A stretch of DNA of 64,000 nt from Herbaspirillum sp. ST 5-3 (GCF_004804275.1 NZ_STGI01000009.1:1-64000), one strand, 5' to 3'; shown: positions 36,615-46,413, numbered from the stretch's first letter. Notes: generated from the letters alone by a model not told the origin. A program made the numbers and translations.

Positions 36615-39600
36615 TCAGGCGCGGGCGCGCATGCGTTCGGCTTGAGCATCGCGCAACAGGGTGTGGTGATGAAACGCATCACGAATGATGTCGCGCAAGG
36701 TCTTGTCATTCCATGGACGAGTAAAGAATCGGAAGATTTCGCCGCGTTTGATGGCATCGATCGCTGCTTCTTCCTCTTCGTCGCAAGCCAGCAGGATGCG
36801 AATCGCATGCGGATGTCTTTCCTTCACCGCGTCCAGCAGGTCTGATCCGTTCCGGGCTGGCATGCCCTGCTCGCACAAGGTCACATGCACTTCATGCCGC
36901 GCCATCAACTCGAATGCCTCGTCTGCCGTGAACGCATGCAAAATCTGGTATCCGTCCTGCAGCAGCAAGCGACGCAATGTACGGACTACGTCCGGATCGC
37001 GATCAATGATCAGAAGCGTCCTGGTTTGCAAGCGCGGCGCGCCCTTTGCCGCCGAGTGGAACACGAGCATGTCGCGTTGAATGAGCTGCGCGCATTCCTG
37101 CGCAGGCAAGGGGTGGCTGAAGAAGAAACCCTGCACGAAATCGCAACCATGCCGCTGCAGGTAGGCGAGCTGAGCCTCGGTCTCGACACCCTCCGCAACC
37201 ACCTTCAGGCGCAGGCTGTGTGCCAGCGAAATGATGGACAAGACGATCGCTGCATCGTCCGGATCGACCGTGATATCGCGCACAAAGGACTGGTCGATTT
37301 TCAGCAGGTCGATCGGGAATCGCTTGAGATAGGACAGGCTGGAGTAGCCGGTGCCGAAATCGTCGATCGACAGGTGCAGGCCAAGCGCCTTCAGCTTGCG
37401 CAGGATGCCGACCGCATGCTCGACGTCGCTCATCATCATGCTCTCGGTCAACTCCAGCTCCAGCAGTTGCGGCGCGATGCCGGTCTCCTCCAGGATTTCG
37501 CTGATTGTCGCCACCAGATCCTGCTGATAGAACTGGCGTGCCGACAGATTGACCGCCACCCGCACTTGCCCGCGTCCCGCGCGCTGCCATTCGACGCTCT
37601 GGCGACACGCGGTTCGCAGCACCCAGGTCCCGATCGGCAGGATCAAGCCCATCTCTTCGGCCAACTGGATGAATCGTACCGGCGGCACCATGCCCATCGA
37701 CGGATGTCGCCAGCGGATCAGCGCTTCCATGCCGAGCACACGCCCCGTGGCCAGGTCTACTTGCGGCTGATAATGCAGTTCGAACTCTTCGCGTTCCAGC
37801 GCATTGCGCAGATCGCCCTCGATTCGCAAGCGCTCCATGGCCCGCTCATTCATGGTCGCAGTATAGAACTGGAAGTTGTTGCGTCCGATTTCCTTGGCGC
37901 GATACATCGCAATGCCGGCGTGCTTGATCAGTACGTCAGGATCGGTGCCGTCGTTCGGGCAAACCGCGATGCCGACACTGCATCCCATTACGAATTCATA
38001 TCCCTCGATCATGATCGGCGGCGCAATCGCATCCATGATGCGCTGTACCACGGCCGGCGAGAGGTTGTCGTCGGCCCGCTCCGGCAGCACCAGCACGAAT
38101 TCATCCGCCGACAAGCGCGCGATGGTATCGGTATCGCGCACCACTTCCTGCAATCGCTTGGCGACACATTTCAGGACCTCATCCCCGGCGCGATGGCCAA
38201 GGGTGTCGTTGACGAATTTGAAGCGGTCGAGATTGATGAACAGCACCCACGCCGGATTGCCGTAGCGCTCCGCATAGGCGATCGCAAGACGCAGGCGGTC
38301 ATGCAGAAGATTGCGGTTGGCCAGACCGGTCAAGGTGTCGCAGTTGGCCTGGAATTCCAGCTCGGCCTGATAGCGTCTGGTCGCGGTGATGTCGTACAAA
38401 GCCACCACAAAATGCGTCACCTCTCCCGCTTCGTCGCGCACCGGAGCGAGATAGACGTCGCTCCAGAACATCTCGCCATCCTTGGTGTAATTGCGCAGGA
38501 TGGTATGCACTTCGCGCTTTTCGCGCGCGGCGGCACGGAGTTCCTCGATTTCCGGCTGATCGCGGTCATGTGCCCAGAGCACCGCGGAACTGCGTCCGAC
38601 GACATCGGCCGCGGAATAGCCCGTAATGCGCTCGAATGCCGGATTGATGTATTCGATCGGATACTCGGGCGGCACGGCACTGGTGATGATGATGGCATTG
38701 GCGCTGGCATCGATCGCGCGCTGCCGCAATCGCAGCCCCTCTTCCGCGCGGCGTCGCGCGGCAATGTCATCGACCAGCAATTCGTTGGCCAGCCGCAGTT
38801 CCCCGGTGCGCTGCTCAACCAGCTTGTGGACCCGCCGCGAACGCACGACGAGCGCTTGCACATAAGCGGCGAGCAGCAGGCTGACCAGCACGCCAGCCAC
38901 CAGTCCGTACAAGGAACCGTTGTGCCGTGCGGAGAACAGCGTCGGACGTGCCGCTACGCTGATGCTCCAGACGCGGCCTGCAACCTCAAGATTGCGCACG
39001 ATACTGTCAGGCTGGTCCATCACTACCCAGCGCGGCACCCATGGTGTCGCCGTATCGATCGATGCCGCCGCCCCCTGTCGATAGACCAGCAATCGTTCGT
39101 CGAGCGCGCCGCCGGCATACACGCTGATGTCGAGCGCGCGCGTATTCAGCAGGCCATCATCATTCAACAGCTTTTCGATGACACCGGAAGCATCGAACAC
39201 CGCTGCAGTATCGCCGATAGCTGCGCGGCGTCGCGCGTCAACACTGCTCAGCGGCGCACCATGCTTGTAGACCGGCATCACCACCAGGAAGCCACGCCGC
39301 AACCCCTCCCCTTGCGCCAGTTGCAGAAGACCGGTGGATGCAGGCTTGCCCGAATCGATCGCATATTGCACGGCGTCTCGCAGCTGCTTGTTGGGCGAGA
39401 CGTCCATGCCGAATGCCGCTTCATTGCCGCGCATGGGTTCGATGTAATCAACCACCAGATAGCGATCGCGCGGCTGTGCAGGAACCGGTTTGCCGCCCCG
39501 GAGCTGCGTCATCATGAATCCGGGAAATTGCGCCCGCATGCCGGCTTCATACGCCGCGCGCTCACCGCTGGCGATAAAACGATGAAAGTTGAAAGCCTGA

Positions 39601-39893
39601 ACATAGGGGTAACGACCGAGCAGCGGCTGCGTATACTCGCGGAACTGCTCGCGGCTGACCTGCCCGAACGTTGCGAACAGCTGATTGATCACCCGCAGCA
39701 CCTGAACCGCCTCGTCCAGTTGCTGTTGCACGCTCAGGATGCGCGCGTTGGCGTGCTGCTGGAAATCGAGCTCAATCTTGTCATGTTCCAGCCTGCGCAG
39801 GCCGAGGAACAGTGCCGAGGTGCAGGTCAGGCCAATCACCGTCGCCAGCACGGTGGCGATCGACAGATTGAATGACAGACGGCTGCGAAACAT
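36615..39893 (-). CDS. CHASE-PAS-GGDEF-EAL-REC protein, GGDEF and REC sites degenerate
   Basis: 1092-residue membrane protein. Order: transmembrane helix (about 12-35), CHASE extracellular sensor (about 60-290, with FMMTQLRGG), second helix (about 325-350), coiled coil, PAS (about 375-490), GGDEF-like domain whose signature is SADEF (near 594) with a preceding RDTD, EAL domain (EALIRWRHP near 721, DDFGTGYSS) and a C-terminal receiver domain (about 955-1080). The receiver's phosphoacceptor region reads VTLCEQGMPARNG, with Glu in place of Asp. The protein is most likely a phosphodiesterase. GGAG supports the start at 39893. Confidence 0.9.
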   Translation of the reverse strand: MFRSRLSFNLSIATVLATVIGLTCTSALFLGLRRLEHDKIELDFQQHANARILSVQQQLDEAVQVLRVINQLFATFGQVSREQFREYTQPLLGRYPYVQAFNFHRFIASGERAAYEAGMRAQFPGFMMTQLRGGKPVPAQPRDRYLVVDYIEPMRGNEAAFGMDVSPNKQLRDAVQYAIDSGKPASTGLLQLAQGEGLRRGFLVVMPVYKHGAPLSSVDARRRAAIGDTAAVFDASGVIEKLLNDDGLLNTRALDISVYAGGALDERLLVYRQGAAASIDTATPWVPRWVVMDQPDSIVRNLEVAGRVWSISVAARPTLFSARHNGSLYGLVAGVLVSLLLAAYVQALVVRSRRVHKLVEQRTGELRLANELLVDDIAARRRAEEGLRLRQRAIDASANAIIITSAVPPEYPIEYINPAFERITGYSAADVVGRSSAVLWAHDRDQPEIEELRAAAREKREVHTILRNYTKDGEMFWSDVYLAPVRDEAGEVTHFVVALYDITATRRYQAELEFQANCDTLTGLANRNLLHDRLRLAIAYAERYGNPAWVLFINLDRFKFVNDTLGHRAGDEVLKCVAKRLQEVVRDTDTIARLSADEFVLVLPERADDNLSPAVVQRIMDAIAPPIMIEGYEFVMGCSVGIAVCPNDGTDPDVLIKHAGIAMYRAKEIGRNNFQFYTATMNERAMERLRIEGDLRNALEREEFELHYQPQVDLATGRVLGMEALIRWRHPSMGMVPPVRFIQLAEEMGLILPIGTWVLRTACRQSVEWQRAGRGQVRVAVNLSARQFYQQDLVATISEILEETGIAPQLLELELTESMMMSDVEHAVGILRKLKALGLHLSIDDFGTGYSSLSYLKRFPIDLLKIDQSFVRDITVDPDDAAIVLSIISLAHSLRLKVVAEGVETEAQLAYLQRHGCDFVQGFFFSHPLPAQECAQLIQRDMLVFHSAAKGAPRLQTRTLLIIDRDPDVVRTLRRLLLQDGYQILHAFTADEAFELMARHEVHVTLCEQGMPARNGSDLLDAVKERHPHAIRILLACDEEEEAAIDAIKRGEIFRFFTRPWNDKTLRDIIRDAFHHHTLLRDAQAERMRARA

Positions 39894-40123
39894 CCCGGCT
39901 CCGGTTGGTTTTGGAAACTCGACAGAAGAATAGCCGCCTGGACGTGCTTCTCCCTGCAATAGGGTAACTTATTTCTTATAGGAAATAAATGTCGTAATTG
40001 AAACAATTCCGGACGGCTGTCACCCTTCTCCAAATCGCTTTCAGTCCCGCGGGCGAAATACATCAATCCTGAGGCTGAAGCCGGGCATTACGATAGACTT
40101 TCCTTGTCAAATGACCATCTCCC

Positions 40124-41119
40124 ATGACCGAGTACCGCTTAGTCGCCGTCTGGCACATTGCGGCGCCCTTGCAGCATGTCTTCGATACCATTTTCGACTC
40201 GCTCCAGTGGCCCGCCTGGTGGCCGGGCGCAGATGCTGTCGAGCACTGCGCTGAAGGCGACGCCAATGGAATCGGCAGCGTACGGCGCTATATCTGGAAA
40301 GGGAAACTGCCGTACCGGCTGCGCTTCGATGCCTGTGCGACCCGGATCGTACCGTTAAACGTACTCGAAGCCAGCGTGAGCGGCGATCTGGAAGGCATCG
40401 GCCGCTGGACCTTCTCTCATCATGACGACATCACTACCGTGCATTACGAATGGCATGTGCACACCACCAGGTTGTGGATGAATCTGGCCGCACCGGCCGT
40501 GCGCAGCGTGTTTGCAAGCAATCACCACGCACTCATGCAGCAAGGTGCCGAAGCGCTGGCCCGCAAGCTGGGCGCGCACCTGATCGACGCCACGTACCAT
40601 GAATTGCCTCCCGCCGTGAAAAGCATACCCTCGCCGAAGATCAACTGGGCGGCCGCCGGCGCGGCCGGCATTGTCGCAGGAGGCATTGCGACAATCGTGC
40701 AAGTCACCTTGTGGTGGGTGGACTCCTACCCGCCGGTCGACTTGCTGCTGCGCGATACACGGCTCGCGGCGGCAATCGTGCTGGGCCCGACCATCCTCCC
40801 GCCGCCGGCCACTTTTGACTTGAGAATCATGCTGGTGGCAAGCGTAGTGCACCTCGCGCTCTCGCTTGTGTACGGATTGTTGTTGGCGCCATTTATTGAA
40901 AATCTGAGCCGATGGAGGTCTGCGCTTGCGGGCTGCCTGTCCGGGTTGTCGCTCTTCGCGATCAACATGTATGGATTTACCGCCTTGTTCCCCTGGTTTG
41001 AGGCTAGCCGCGACTGGATCACGGCTGCGGCACACGCGGTTTTCGGCATCACGGCCGCCTTGGCCTACAAACTGTGGCAAGACCGTTCGGCAACGCTCCG
41101 GGGAAAGCGATCGATCTGA
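40124..41119 (+). CDS. SRPBCC-domain protein fused to a membrane domain
   Basis: 331 residues. Residues 1-150 form an SRPBCC/START-like (polyketide cyclase) ligand-binding fold (VWHIAAPLQHVFDTIFDSLQWPAWWPG, SVSGDLEGIGRWTFSHHDDITTVHYEWHV). Residues 165-320 hold about four hydrophobic helices (AAGAAGIVAGGIATIVQVTLWW, VASVVHLALSLVYGLLLAPF, ALAGCLSGLSLFAINMYGF). No closely matching named family is recognised for the second half. It probably binds a hydrophobic ligand at the membrane. The neighbours give no functional clue. Confidence 0.7.
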   Translation: MTEYRLVAVWHIAAPLQHVFDTIFDSLQWPAWWPGADAVEHCAEGDANGIGSVRRYIWKGKLPYRLRFDACATRIVPLNVLEASVSGDLEGIGRWTFSHHDDITTVHYEWHVHTTRLWMNLAAPAVRSVFASNHHALMQQGAEALARKLGAHLIDATYHELPPAVKSIPSPKINWAAAGAAGIVAGGIATIVQVTLWWVDSYPPVDLLLRDTRLAAAIVLGPTILPPPATFDLRIMLVASVVHLALSLVYGLLLAPFIENLSRWRSALAGCLSGLSLFAINMYGFTALFPWFEASRDWITAAAHAVFGITAALAYKLWQDRSATLRGKRSI

Positions 41120-41205
41120 ACGCGTTCCCGGCTCGGTTTGGTGAAGTGGAATCGCGAAGGCAGTACGGGAGAAAAACAGAAAGAGAGGAAACTGGATAGT
41201 GCCGA

Positions 41206-41547
41206 TCAGGCCAGCTTTTCATTCGTTTCGGGCAACAAGCATGCATCCACGATCTGCAGGTCGTTGTCTTTCGCGAAATCAACGACGAAGTGAAAAGCCA
41301 GCGGCTCGATTTCGCGCAAGGCTTCGTTGACGACCACGGATTTCACGCCGCCAAGCACGGTCGGCCGCACATAAGGCGAGTAGCGCAGATGGGCACCCGG
41401 CCCACCACTTCCCTCCGGGCGGAAACAGGACATCACACCGCACAAGCGTTCAGCCCAGTCACTCGGGCGAAACTGCCTGCCATCGCTGGTAACCCCTTGA
41501 ATGAAAAACTCGCGGGCAACAATCTTGGGTTTAGTCGAATCTGCCAT
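41206..41547 (-). CDS. DUF3579 family protein
   Basis: 113-residue soluble protein matching the betaproteobacterial DUF3579 family: IVAREFFIQGVTSDGRQFRPSDWAERLCGVMSCF and YVRPTVLGGVKSVVVNEALREIEP are the conserved parts. Function is unknown. It is typical of Burkholderiales chromosomes. The 338 bp following (41548-41885) hold no credible gene, only a short inverted repeat near 41700. Confidence 0.9.
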   Translation of the reverse strand: MADSTKPKIVAREFFIQGVTSDGRQFRPSDWAERLCGVMSCFRPEGSGGPGAHLRYSPYVRPTVLGGVKSVVVNEALREIEPLAFHFVVDFAKDNDLQIVDACLLPETNEKLA

Positions 41548-41885
41548 GTGCGCGGCTTGCCTTTATAGCGGTTGCTATTGTTCCGGCGTCGGTTGCTTCT
41601 GGTGCGGCAACCGGCTCCTTGCCATGCGCCATTATGCGGCGCAAAGCTTTCAGAATTCTTGCATATTATATCTTATAGAAGACTTGTTGCGAAACAAGAT
41701 CCCATATTATGGGATGCCCCAGCAGGTGGGCAACCGTCGGTTGTCCGGTCGTGACTTCGTCGTTCGAAGTCTTTTCCGCCAAGCTCCTGTCCCTCGAAAA
41801 GGAACCATCCATTAGACCGTTGCCGGCCAGGATAATGCACTGCCGACGATGAGAGGTAGCAGCACTTTCGCGCAGCTGATAGGAA

Positions 41886-42842
41886 TCAGCCCAGCCACAC
41901 GGCGAAAGACAGCAACAGCAGGAGCAGCATCCACAGCAATAATGCCCTCCACACCAATCCGACCGTGCTTTGCAGCGCGCGCGCGGTTGCCTCCTCGCCC
42001 GGCAGGGCCTCCGGCTCGGCACTGGCGGAATCGACCGTGGCGGCATCGGCGACCGGAATATCGGCCGCGGTTTCATTCGCCGTTCCCAGGCGCAGGCCCA
42101 TCGCACCGCCGCCGGCTGACAGAATGATACCGATGGCCTCGTCCTGCCAGCGATCGGCAAAATTGCGCCACGCGTACACCGCGTCTTCGAAATTGCCGAC
42201 AATGGCAAACGCAATGGCCGTCAGACGCACGGGAATCCAGTCGATCCAGTAAAACGCCTTCGTCGCAAAACGGCCGAACGGCTCGTTCTTCAGGTGTTCT
42301 GGTTCGTTCCAGGCGCGCGCAAGATATTCGGCCACGCGATACATGATCGCCCCCGCCGGGCCAAGCGGCATGATGAACCAGAAAAACACGCCGAATACAT
42401 TGCGATGGCTAGTGATCAACGCGTTCTCGACTGCAATGCGCGAAATCTCGCTCACACTCATGCCGGCTGTGTTCTGCCTGGTCCACTCGGCAAGCAGTGT
42501 GCGCGCCGTGGTCTCGTCGCCGCTATTGAGCGCTAGCTGAATCGAGGTGAAGTAATGGCTGTAATGGCGAAAGCCAAGCGTGAGATAGGCAATCAGCACA
42601 TTCCATGCAAGCGCAAGAAGCGGGCTGATCCTTGCACACAACCAGTACACCAGCAAGGTCGGCACCATCAGGATCAGCATCGTCACGATCCAGGCCGTGC
42701 GCCCATGCCTCTCCTCACCGGCATTGAACGTCGCTTCCATGCGTGCCGCCAATTGCTTGCATGCGGCATACATCGGATTATCCGCGCGCAGCGGCTTGAG
42801 TTGCTCGAATAACAGCGCCAAGAGAATGGAGAAGAAGGTCAT
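41886..42842 (-). CDS. CobD/CbiB family membrane protein
   Basis: 318-residue integral membrane protein annotated in betaproteobacteria as CobD/CbiB family, related to adenosylcobinamide-phosphate synthase and AmpE. It starts FFSILLALLFEQLKPL and has five or more hydrophobic segments, with WIDWIPVRLTAIAFAIVGNFEDA as the family core. No other cobalamin gene is nearby, so a cobalamin function is doubtful. Start at 42842 (AAGG upstream) is preferred over 42866. Confidence 0.85.
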   Translation of the reverse strand: MTFFSILLALLFEQLKPLRADNPMYAACKQLAARMEATFNAGEERHGRTAWIVTMLILMVPTLLVYWLCARISPLLALAWNVLIAYLTLGFRHYSHYFTSIQLALNSGDETTARTLLAEWTRQNTAGMSVSEISRIAVENALITSHRNVFGVFFWFIMPLGPAGAIMYRVAEYLARAWNEPEHLKNEPFGRFATKAFYWIDWIPVRLTAIAFAIVGNFEDAVYAWRNFADRWQDEAIGIILSAGGGAMGLRLGTANETAADIPVADAATVDSASAEPEALPGEEATARALQSTVGLVWRALLLWMLLLLLLSFAVWLG

Positions 42843-42965
42843 CAGCCTGCCTTGATAGTCATACAACCGATACGATAACGCAGCGCAACAAGGTAATCAA
42901 ACGGGACCGCCGCAGCGAAGTCGCCGAGGCAACGCCATGCAGGTGGCTGCACGGAGGACAAATCC

Positions 42966-43637
42966 CTACGCCCGCAAAAAATGGAACAAGTTCCTCAGCA
43001 TGCCGGCGGTGGCACCCCAGATGAAAAAACGCTGGTATGGCATGGCATAAAAGACACGCCGTCCAAGCCCGTTTGGCAACTCAATCATGCGGCGTTGATG
43101 GTTCATGCCATCCATCAGAAAGGACAGCGGGACTTCGAAAATCTCCGCCACTTCAAACGGATCGGCCCGCAAATCAAAAGGCGGTCGCACCAGCGATACC
43201 ACCGGCGTAACGCGGAAGCCGGTGCCCGTAATGTAATCCGGCAGGGTGCCAAGCACTTCGATATGACGCCGATGCAGGCCGACTTCCTCTTCCGTTTCGC
43301 GCAACGCGGTGTCGATAGTCGTCGTATCGGCCTCGTCCACCCGGCCGCCCGGCAGGCTGACCTGCCCGGCATGATCGTTGAGATGCGCGGTACGCTGCGT
43401 GAGCAGCATGGTGAAGCCCTCGTCGCGGGCGACCAGCGGCATGAGCACCGAAGCCGGTGTCGGCTCGCCGAGACCTTTGCGGATCAAAGGCTCTTCAAAG
43501 TTTTCAGGATTCCATGACGGCGGGCTGGCGAATCGTTCGCGCAGCCATGCCTCGGTCAGCCGCTCAGGCGCGACCGCCGGTTCGCCGGCGATCGAATCGA
43601 CGGGAAGCGCTTCTGGATCGAAAATCAGTTTGGACAA
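42966..43637 (-). CDS. CoA pyrophosphatase (Nudix)
   Basis: 223-residue Nudix hydrolase that splits coenzyme A to 3',5'-ADP and 4'-phosphopantetheine. The CoA-specific signature LLTQRTAHLNDHAGQVSLPGG precedes the Nudix helix RETEEEVGL. No ATG fits: the best start is TTG at 43637 with AGGA upstream, giving SKLIFDPEALP. It follows the rplS terminator region at 90 bp. Confidence 0.88.
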   Translation of the reverse strand: MSKLIFDPEALPVDSIAGEPAVAPERLTEAWLRERFASPPSWNPENFEEPLIRKGLGEPTPASVLMPLVARDEGFTMLLTQRTAHLNDHAGQVSLPGGRVDEADTTTIDTALRETEEEVGLHRRHIEVLGTLPDYITGTGFRVTPVVSLVRPPFDLRADPFEVAEIFEVPLSFLMDGMNHQRRMIELPNGLGRRVFYAMPYQRFFIWGATAGMLRNLFHFLRA

Positions 43638-43718
43638 TGTATTGTTTCCTGGAACATGCAGTGGAGTGTTTATCGATTCTAACGTGAATACCGTTTGCCA
43701 AAGACTGGCCGGAAATGA

Positions 43719-43744
43719 AAAAAGGCACCCGCGGGTGCCTTTTT
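43719..43744 (-). terminator. Intrinsic terminator of the rpsP-rplS operon
   Basis: On the minus strand a 12-bp perfect stem (AAAAAGGCACCC / GGGTGCCTTTTT) with a tiny loop, ending in T-run, lies 18 bp after the rplS stop. The plus strand also shows a T-run, so it can act both ways. Confidence 0.9.
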
Positions 43745-43761
43745 CCTGCAGTACGCGTCGA

Positions 43762-44148
43762 TTACTCTGCGGCTTGCGCAGCAGCAGTACGACGATTCGG
43801 CAGCTTTTCCTTGATACGTGCCGACTTGCCCGAACGTTCACGCAGGTAGTACAGCTTCGCACGACGCACGTCACCGCGGCGCTTGACTTCGATCGAAGCG
43901 ATCAGCGGCGAGTACAGCTGGAACGTACGCTCCACGCCTTCGCCGGAAGAAATCTTGCGGACGATGAAGTTGGAGTTCAGACCGCGATTGCGGCGTGCAA
44001 TCACGACGCCTTCGTATGCCTGTGCACGCTTGCGGGTGCCTTCAACCACGTTGACGTTGACGACGACGGTGTCACCCGGTGCGAAGTCAGGGATGTTTTT
44101 GCCCAGGCGGGCGATTTCTTCTTGCTCGAGTTTCTGGATCAAGTCCAT
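43762..44148 (-). CDS. rplS: 50S ribosomal protein L19
   Basis: 128-residue ribosomal protein at the 30S-50S interface. [46 protein letters not shown] is the family core. Slightly long C-terminal Ala-rich tail ([10 protein letters not shown]). Last gene of the rpsP-rimM-trmD-rplS operon. Confidence 0.97.
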   Translation of the reverse strand: MDLIQKLEQEEIARLGKNIPDFAPGDTVVVNVNVVEGTRKRAQAYEGVVIARRNRGLNSNFIVRKISSGEGVERTFQLYSPLIASIEVKRRGDVRRAKLYYLRERSGKSARIKEKLPNRRTAAAQAAE

Positions 44149-44248
44149 TTTTCAGCTCCTTGGACCATCATGCCGGCGCTTTCAACGTCGTTGCCCGGTA
44201 GAGGATGGGGTTTTACAAATACGGGAATGACCCCGCGCGATACAACAA

Positions 44249-45001
44249 CTACAAACTGCTCAAAAACTTTTCATCGGCTCGCGTCAGCAATCCTGCTTCG
44301 CGCGCCTTTACGATCAAATCCGGCCGCTTTCTCGCGGTCGCCAGCAGCGCCTGTTCACGCCGCCACTTTTCAATCTCCGCATGGTGCCCGCCCATCAATA
44401 CCGGCGGGACCGACACGCCTTCGTACACTTCCGGTCGCGTGTAATGCGGGCAATCGAGCAAGCCGTTGACGAAACTGTCCTCGACCGCCGACACATCGTC
44501 ATTCAGCACGCCCGGCAACTGCCTGATAACGGCATCCATCAGTGCCATTGCCGGCAACTCACCGCCTGACAGAACGAAATCGCCGAGACTGATTTCCTCG
44601 TCGACACAGCGGTCCAGCAGACGCTGATCCACTGCCTCATACCGTCCGCACAACAAGATCAGGCCTGATTCGGTTGTGAACCTCATCACGCGGTCATGCG
44701 TGAGCGGCTTGCCTTGTGGCGACAGATACACTACCTGAGGTTTCGGCAAACCCTGTTGCAACTGACGGTCTTTCGCGGCCTCGATGGCGGCTTCCAGAGG
44801 TTTCGCCAGCATCACCATTCCAGGTCCGCCGCCATAAGGCCGGTCGTCAATGGTCCGGTAGTTGTCTGTCGTGAAATCACGCGGATTCCACAATGACAAG
44901 GCACATTTCTTTTGCTCAAACGCGCGCCGGGTGATGCCCGACTGCGTTATCGCGGCAAACATCTCGGGAAAGAGCGTGACGACATCAAATTGCATCTTCA
45001 C
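44249..45001 (-). CDS. trmD: tRNA (guanine-37-N1)-methyltransferase
   Basis: 250-residue SPOUT methyltransferase that makes m1G37 in tRNAs reading C-starting codons, preventing +1 frameshifts. [50 protein letters not shown] and [19 protein letters not shown] are the SAM-binding trefoil-knot blocks. Third gene of its operon. Confidence 0.97.
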   Translation of the reverse strand: MKMQFDVVTLFPEMFAAITQSGITRRAFEQKKCALSLWNPRDFTTDNYRTIDDRPYGGGPGMVMLAKPLEAAIEAAKDRQLQQGLPKPQVVYLSPQGKPLTHDRVMRFTTESGLILLCGRYEAVDQRLLDRCVDEEISLGDFVLSGGELPAMALMDAVIRQLPGVLNDDVSAVEDSFVNGLLDCPHYTRPEVYEGVSVPPVLMGGHHAEIEKWRREQALLATARKRPDLIVKAREAGLLTRADEKFLSSL

Positions 45002-45019
45002 CGATCCCTCAATTCCGGG

Positions 45020-45547
45020 CTAATAATCCAGCCCCCAGTCCACCGTTATCTTCCTTGCCGACTGATCGACCGTCTTGACGAACTGGTCGACAAACGGAAT
45101 CAGATGTTCCTGCGGCTTGTCGCCACCAGGAGTCACCGGTTCAAGCACGCGCAAGATCGGATGCGCACCGTTGTCCATCAAGTCGGCAACCGTTCCCAGG
45201 CTCTCGCCTTGCAGGTTCTCGACTGACAGTCCGATCAGATCAATCCAGTAAAACTCGTCATCCGATAGCGGCGGGAAGTGGCTGCGCCGCACTTGCACGG
45301 CTGCACCCTTGAGCGCTTCGGCCGCATCGCGGTCCGCCACGCCCATCAACTGGGCGACTACATCTTCGCCGTGAATCTTGGCCTGCATCATATCGACGTC
45401 GCGCAGGGCAGGCTTGTCCAGCCACCACGTCTTTGCATGCAGCAGCGCATCGGCATCGCTCGAATAAGGCCGGATCCTGACCCAGCCCTTGATACCATAG
45501 GCGCCGGCCACATAGCCAACCAGCACCAGATCGTCAGGGATAGTCAT
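45020..45547 (-). CDS. rimM: 16S rRNA processing protein RimM
   Basis: About 175-residue 30S maturation factor with an N-terminal RimM beta-barrel (LVLVGYVAGAYGIKGWVRIRPYS) and a PRC-barrel (EFYWIDLIGLSVENLQGESLG). The ATG at 45547 (MTIPDDL) is used; an in-frame TTG at 45571, 6 bp after the rpsP stop, would add 8 residues. Neither has a clear ribosome-binding site, so coupling to rpsP is likely. Confidence 0.93.
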   Translation of the reverse strand: MTIPDDLVLVGYVAGAYGIKGWVRIRPYSSDADALLHAKTWWLDKPALRDVDMMQAKIHGEDVVAQLMGVADRDAAEALKGAAVQVRRSHFPPLSDDEFYWIDLIGLSVENLQGESLGTVADLMDNGAHPILRVLEPVTPGGDKPQEHLIPFVDQFVKTVDQSARKITVDWGLDY

Positions 45548-45577
45548 CCCCGATGCAGCTTTAATCGACAAACTGAA

Positions 45578-45832
45578 TTACGCAGCGGCTTTTTTGCCAG
45601 CTTCCTTGACGAGGCGAGCAACCGTCGGCGACAGTTGTGCGCCAACGCCTTGCCAGTGTGCCAGGCGGTCTTGCGCAATGCGGAAACCTTCATCATTGCC
45701 AGCGGCGATCGGGTTGTAGAAACCCAGGCGCTCGATAAAACGGCCATCGCGACGGTTGCGCGAATCGGTTGCAACGATGTTGTAGAAAGGACGCTTGGTG
45801 GCGCCGGCACGGGATAAACGAATAACGACCAT
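45578..45832 (-). CDS. rpsP: 30S ribosomal protein S16
   Basis: 84-residue ribosomal protein. [40 protein letters not shown] is diagnostic. GGAAG lies 6 nt before the ATG at 45832. First gene of the operon. Confidence 0.98.
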   Translation of the reverse strand: MVVIRLSRAGATKRPFYNIVATDSRNRRDGRFIERLGFYNPIAAGNDEGFRIAQDRLAHWQGVGAQLSPTVARLVKEAGKKAAA

Positions 45833-45874
45833 AATGTGCTTCCAAAAATTGTTCGAAGACGGAAAAAGCCGGGA

Positions 45875-45904
45875 ATTATAGCCTATTTTTCCCGGCTCCT
45901 GCAA
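45875..45904 (-). promoter_or_regulatory. Sigma70 promoter of the rpsP operon
   Basis: On the minus strand a perfect TATAAT (45880-45875) lies 18 bp after TTGCAG (45904-45899). The expected transcript start is about 35 bp before the rpsP ATG. A 9-bp inverted repeat AGCCGGGAA/TTCCCGGCT (45867-45875 with 45889-45897) spans the promoter. Confidence 0.7.
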
Positions 45905-46062
45905 GTTTAGTAATGGGACGCGAGGTGGTAGTCAATCTGCGATGGCGTTGCTTTGCAGACCTTCCTCATGCACACTACGCCTCGGTCGGGCGACCGTATC
46001 GGTATCGCCCGGTAGACAATCAATCATTTTAACAAGAATACAACGGCCAAGCGCGCAATCCG

Positions 46063-46413
46063 ATGACCACACCCCATAAAAACAAGACACTCGCAGCCTT
46101 TTTCGCTTCGATTTTTGGCGGCCTCGGCGTGCACCGGTTTTATCTTTACGGGAAGAAAGACGTATGGGCATGGGTACATCTTGTCCTGTTTCCCTTATCT
46201 ATTTTTGCCGGCTTTATTGAAGCCCTTGTGATCGGCTTGACGCCAGACGAAAAATGGGACGCGCTACATAATCGCGACTCCGGCCGGCAATCGGATTCGG
46301 GCTGGCCGCTTGCCATATTGCTTGTGCTGACCTTTGGCGGCGGCGCCATCGCCGTGATCGCGGCCATAGCCCGCACCTTCGATTTGCTGTTTACCGGCGG
46401 CGCCTATGGCTGA
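46063..46413 (+). CDS. TM2-domain membrane protein
   Basis: 116-residue inner-membrane protein of the TM2 (NINE) family. KNKTLAAFFASIFGGLGVHRFYLYGKKDVW is the characteristic first helix and DRF-like turn (here GVHRFYLYG). A second helix (LVLFPLSIFAGFIEALVIGL) and a C-terminal helix follow. Function unknown. Confidence 0.85.
   Translation: MTTPHKNKTLAAFFASIFGGLGVHRFYLYGKKDVWAWVHLVLFPLSIFAGFIEALVIGLTPDEKWDALHNRDSGRQSDSGWPLAILLVLTFGGGAIAVIAAIARTFDLLFTGGAYG

Noticed and set aside
36885-39875. 996-residue open frame on the plus strand
   Set aside because: It is antisense to the CHASE-PAS-GGDEF-EAL-REC gene in high-GC DNA; its composition is His/Arg/Gln-rich and shows no domain.
41666-42214. 182-residue minus-strand frame
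   Set aside because: It overlaps the CobD/CbiB gene in another frame and has an implausible cysteine/arginine-rich sequence.
41886-42842. A cobalamin biosynthesis locus
   Set aside because: The CobD/CbiB-like gene has no cobalamin neighbours, and such lone genes are common in betaproteobacteria.
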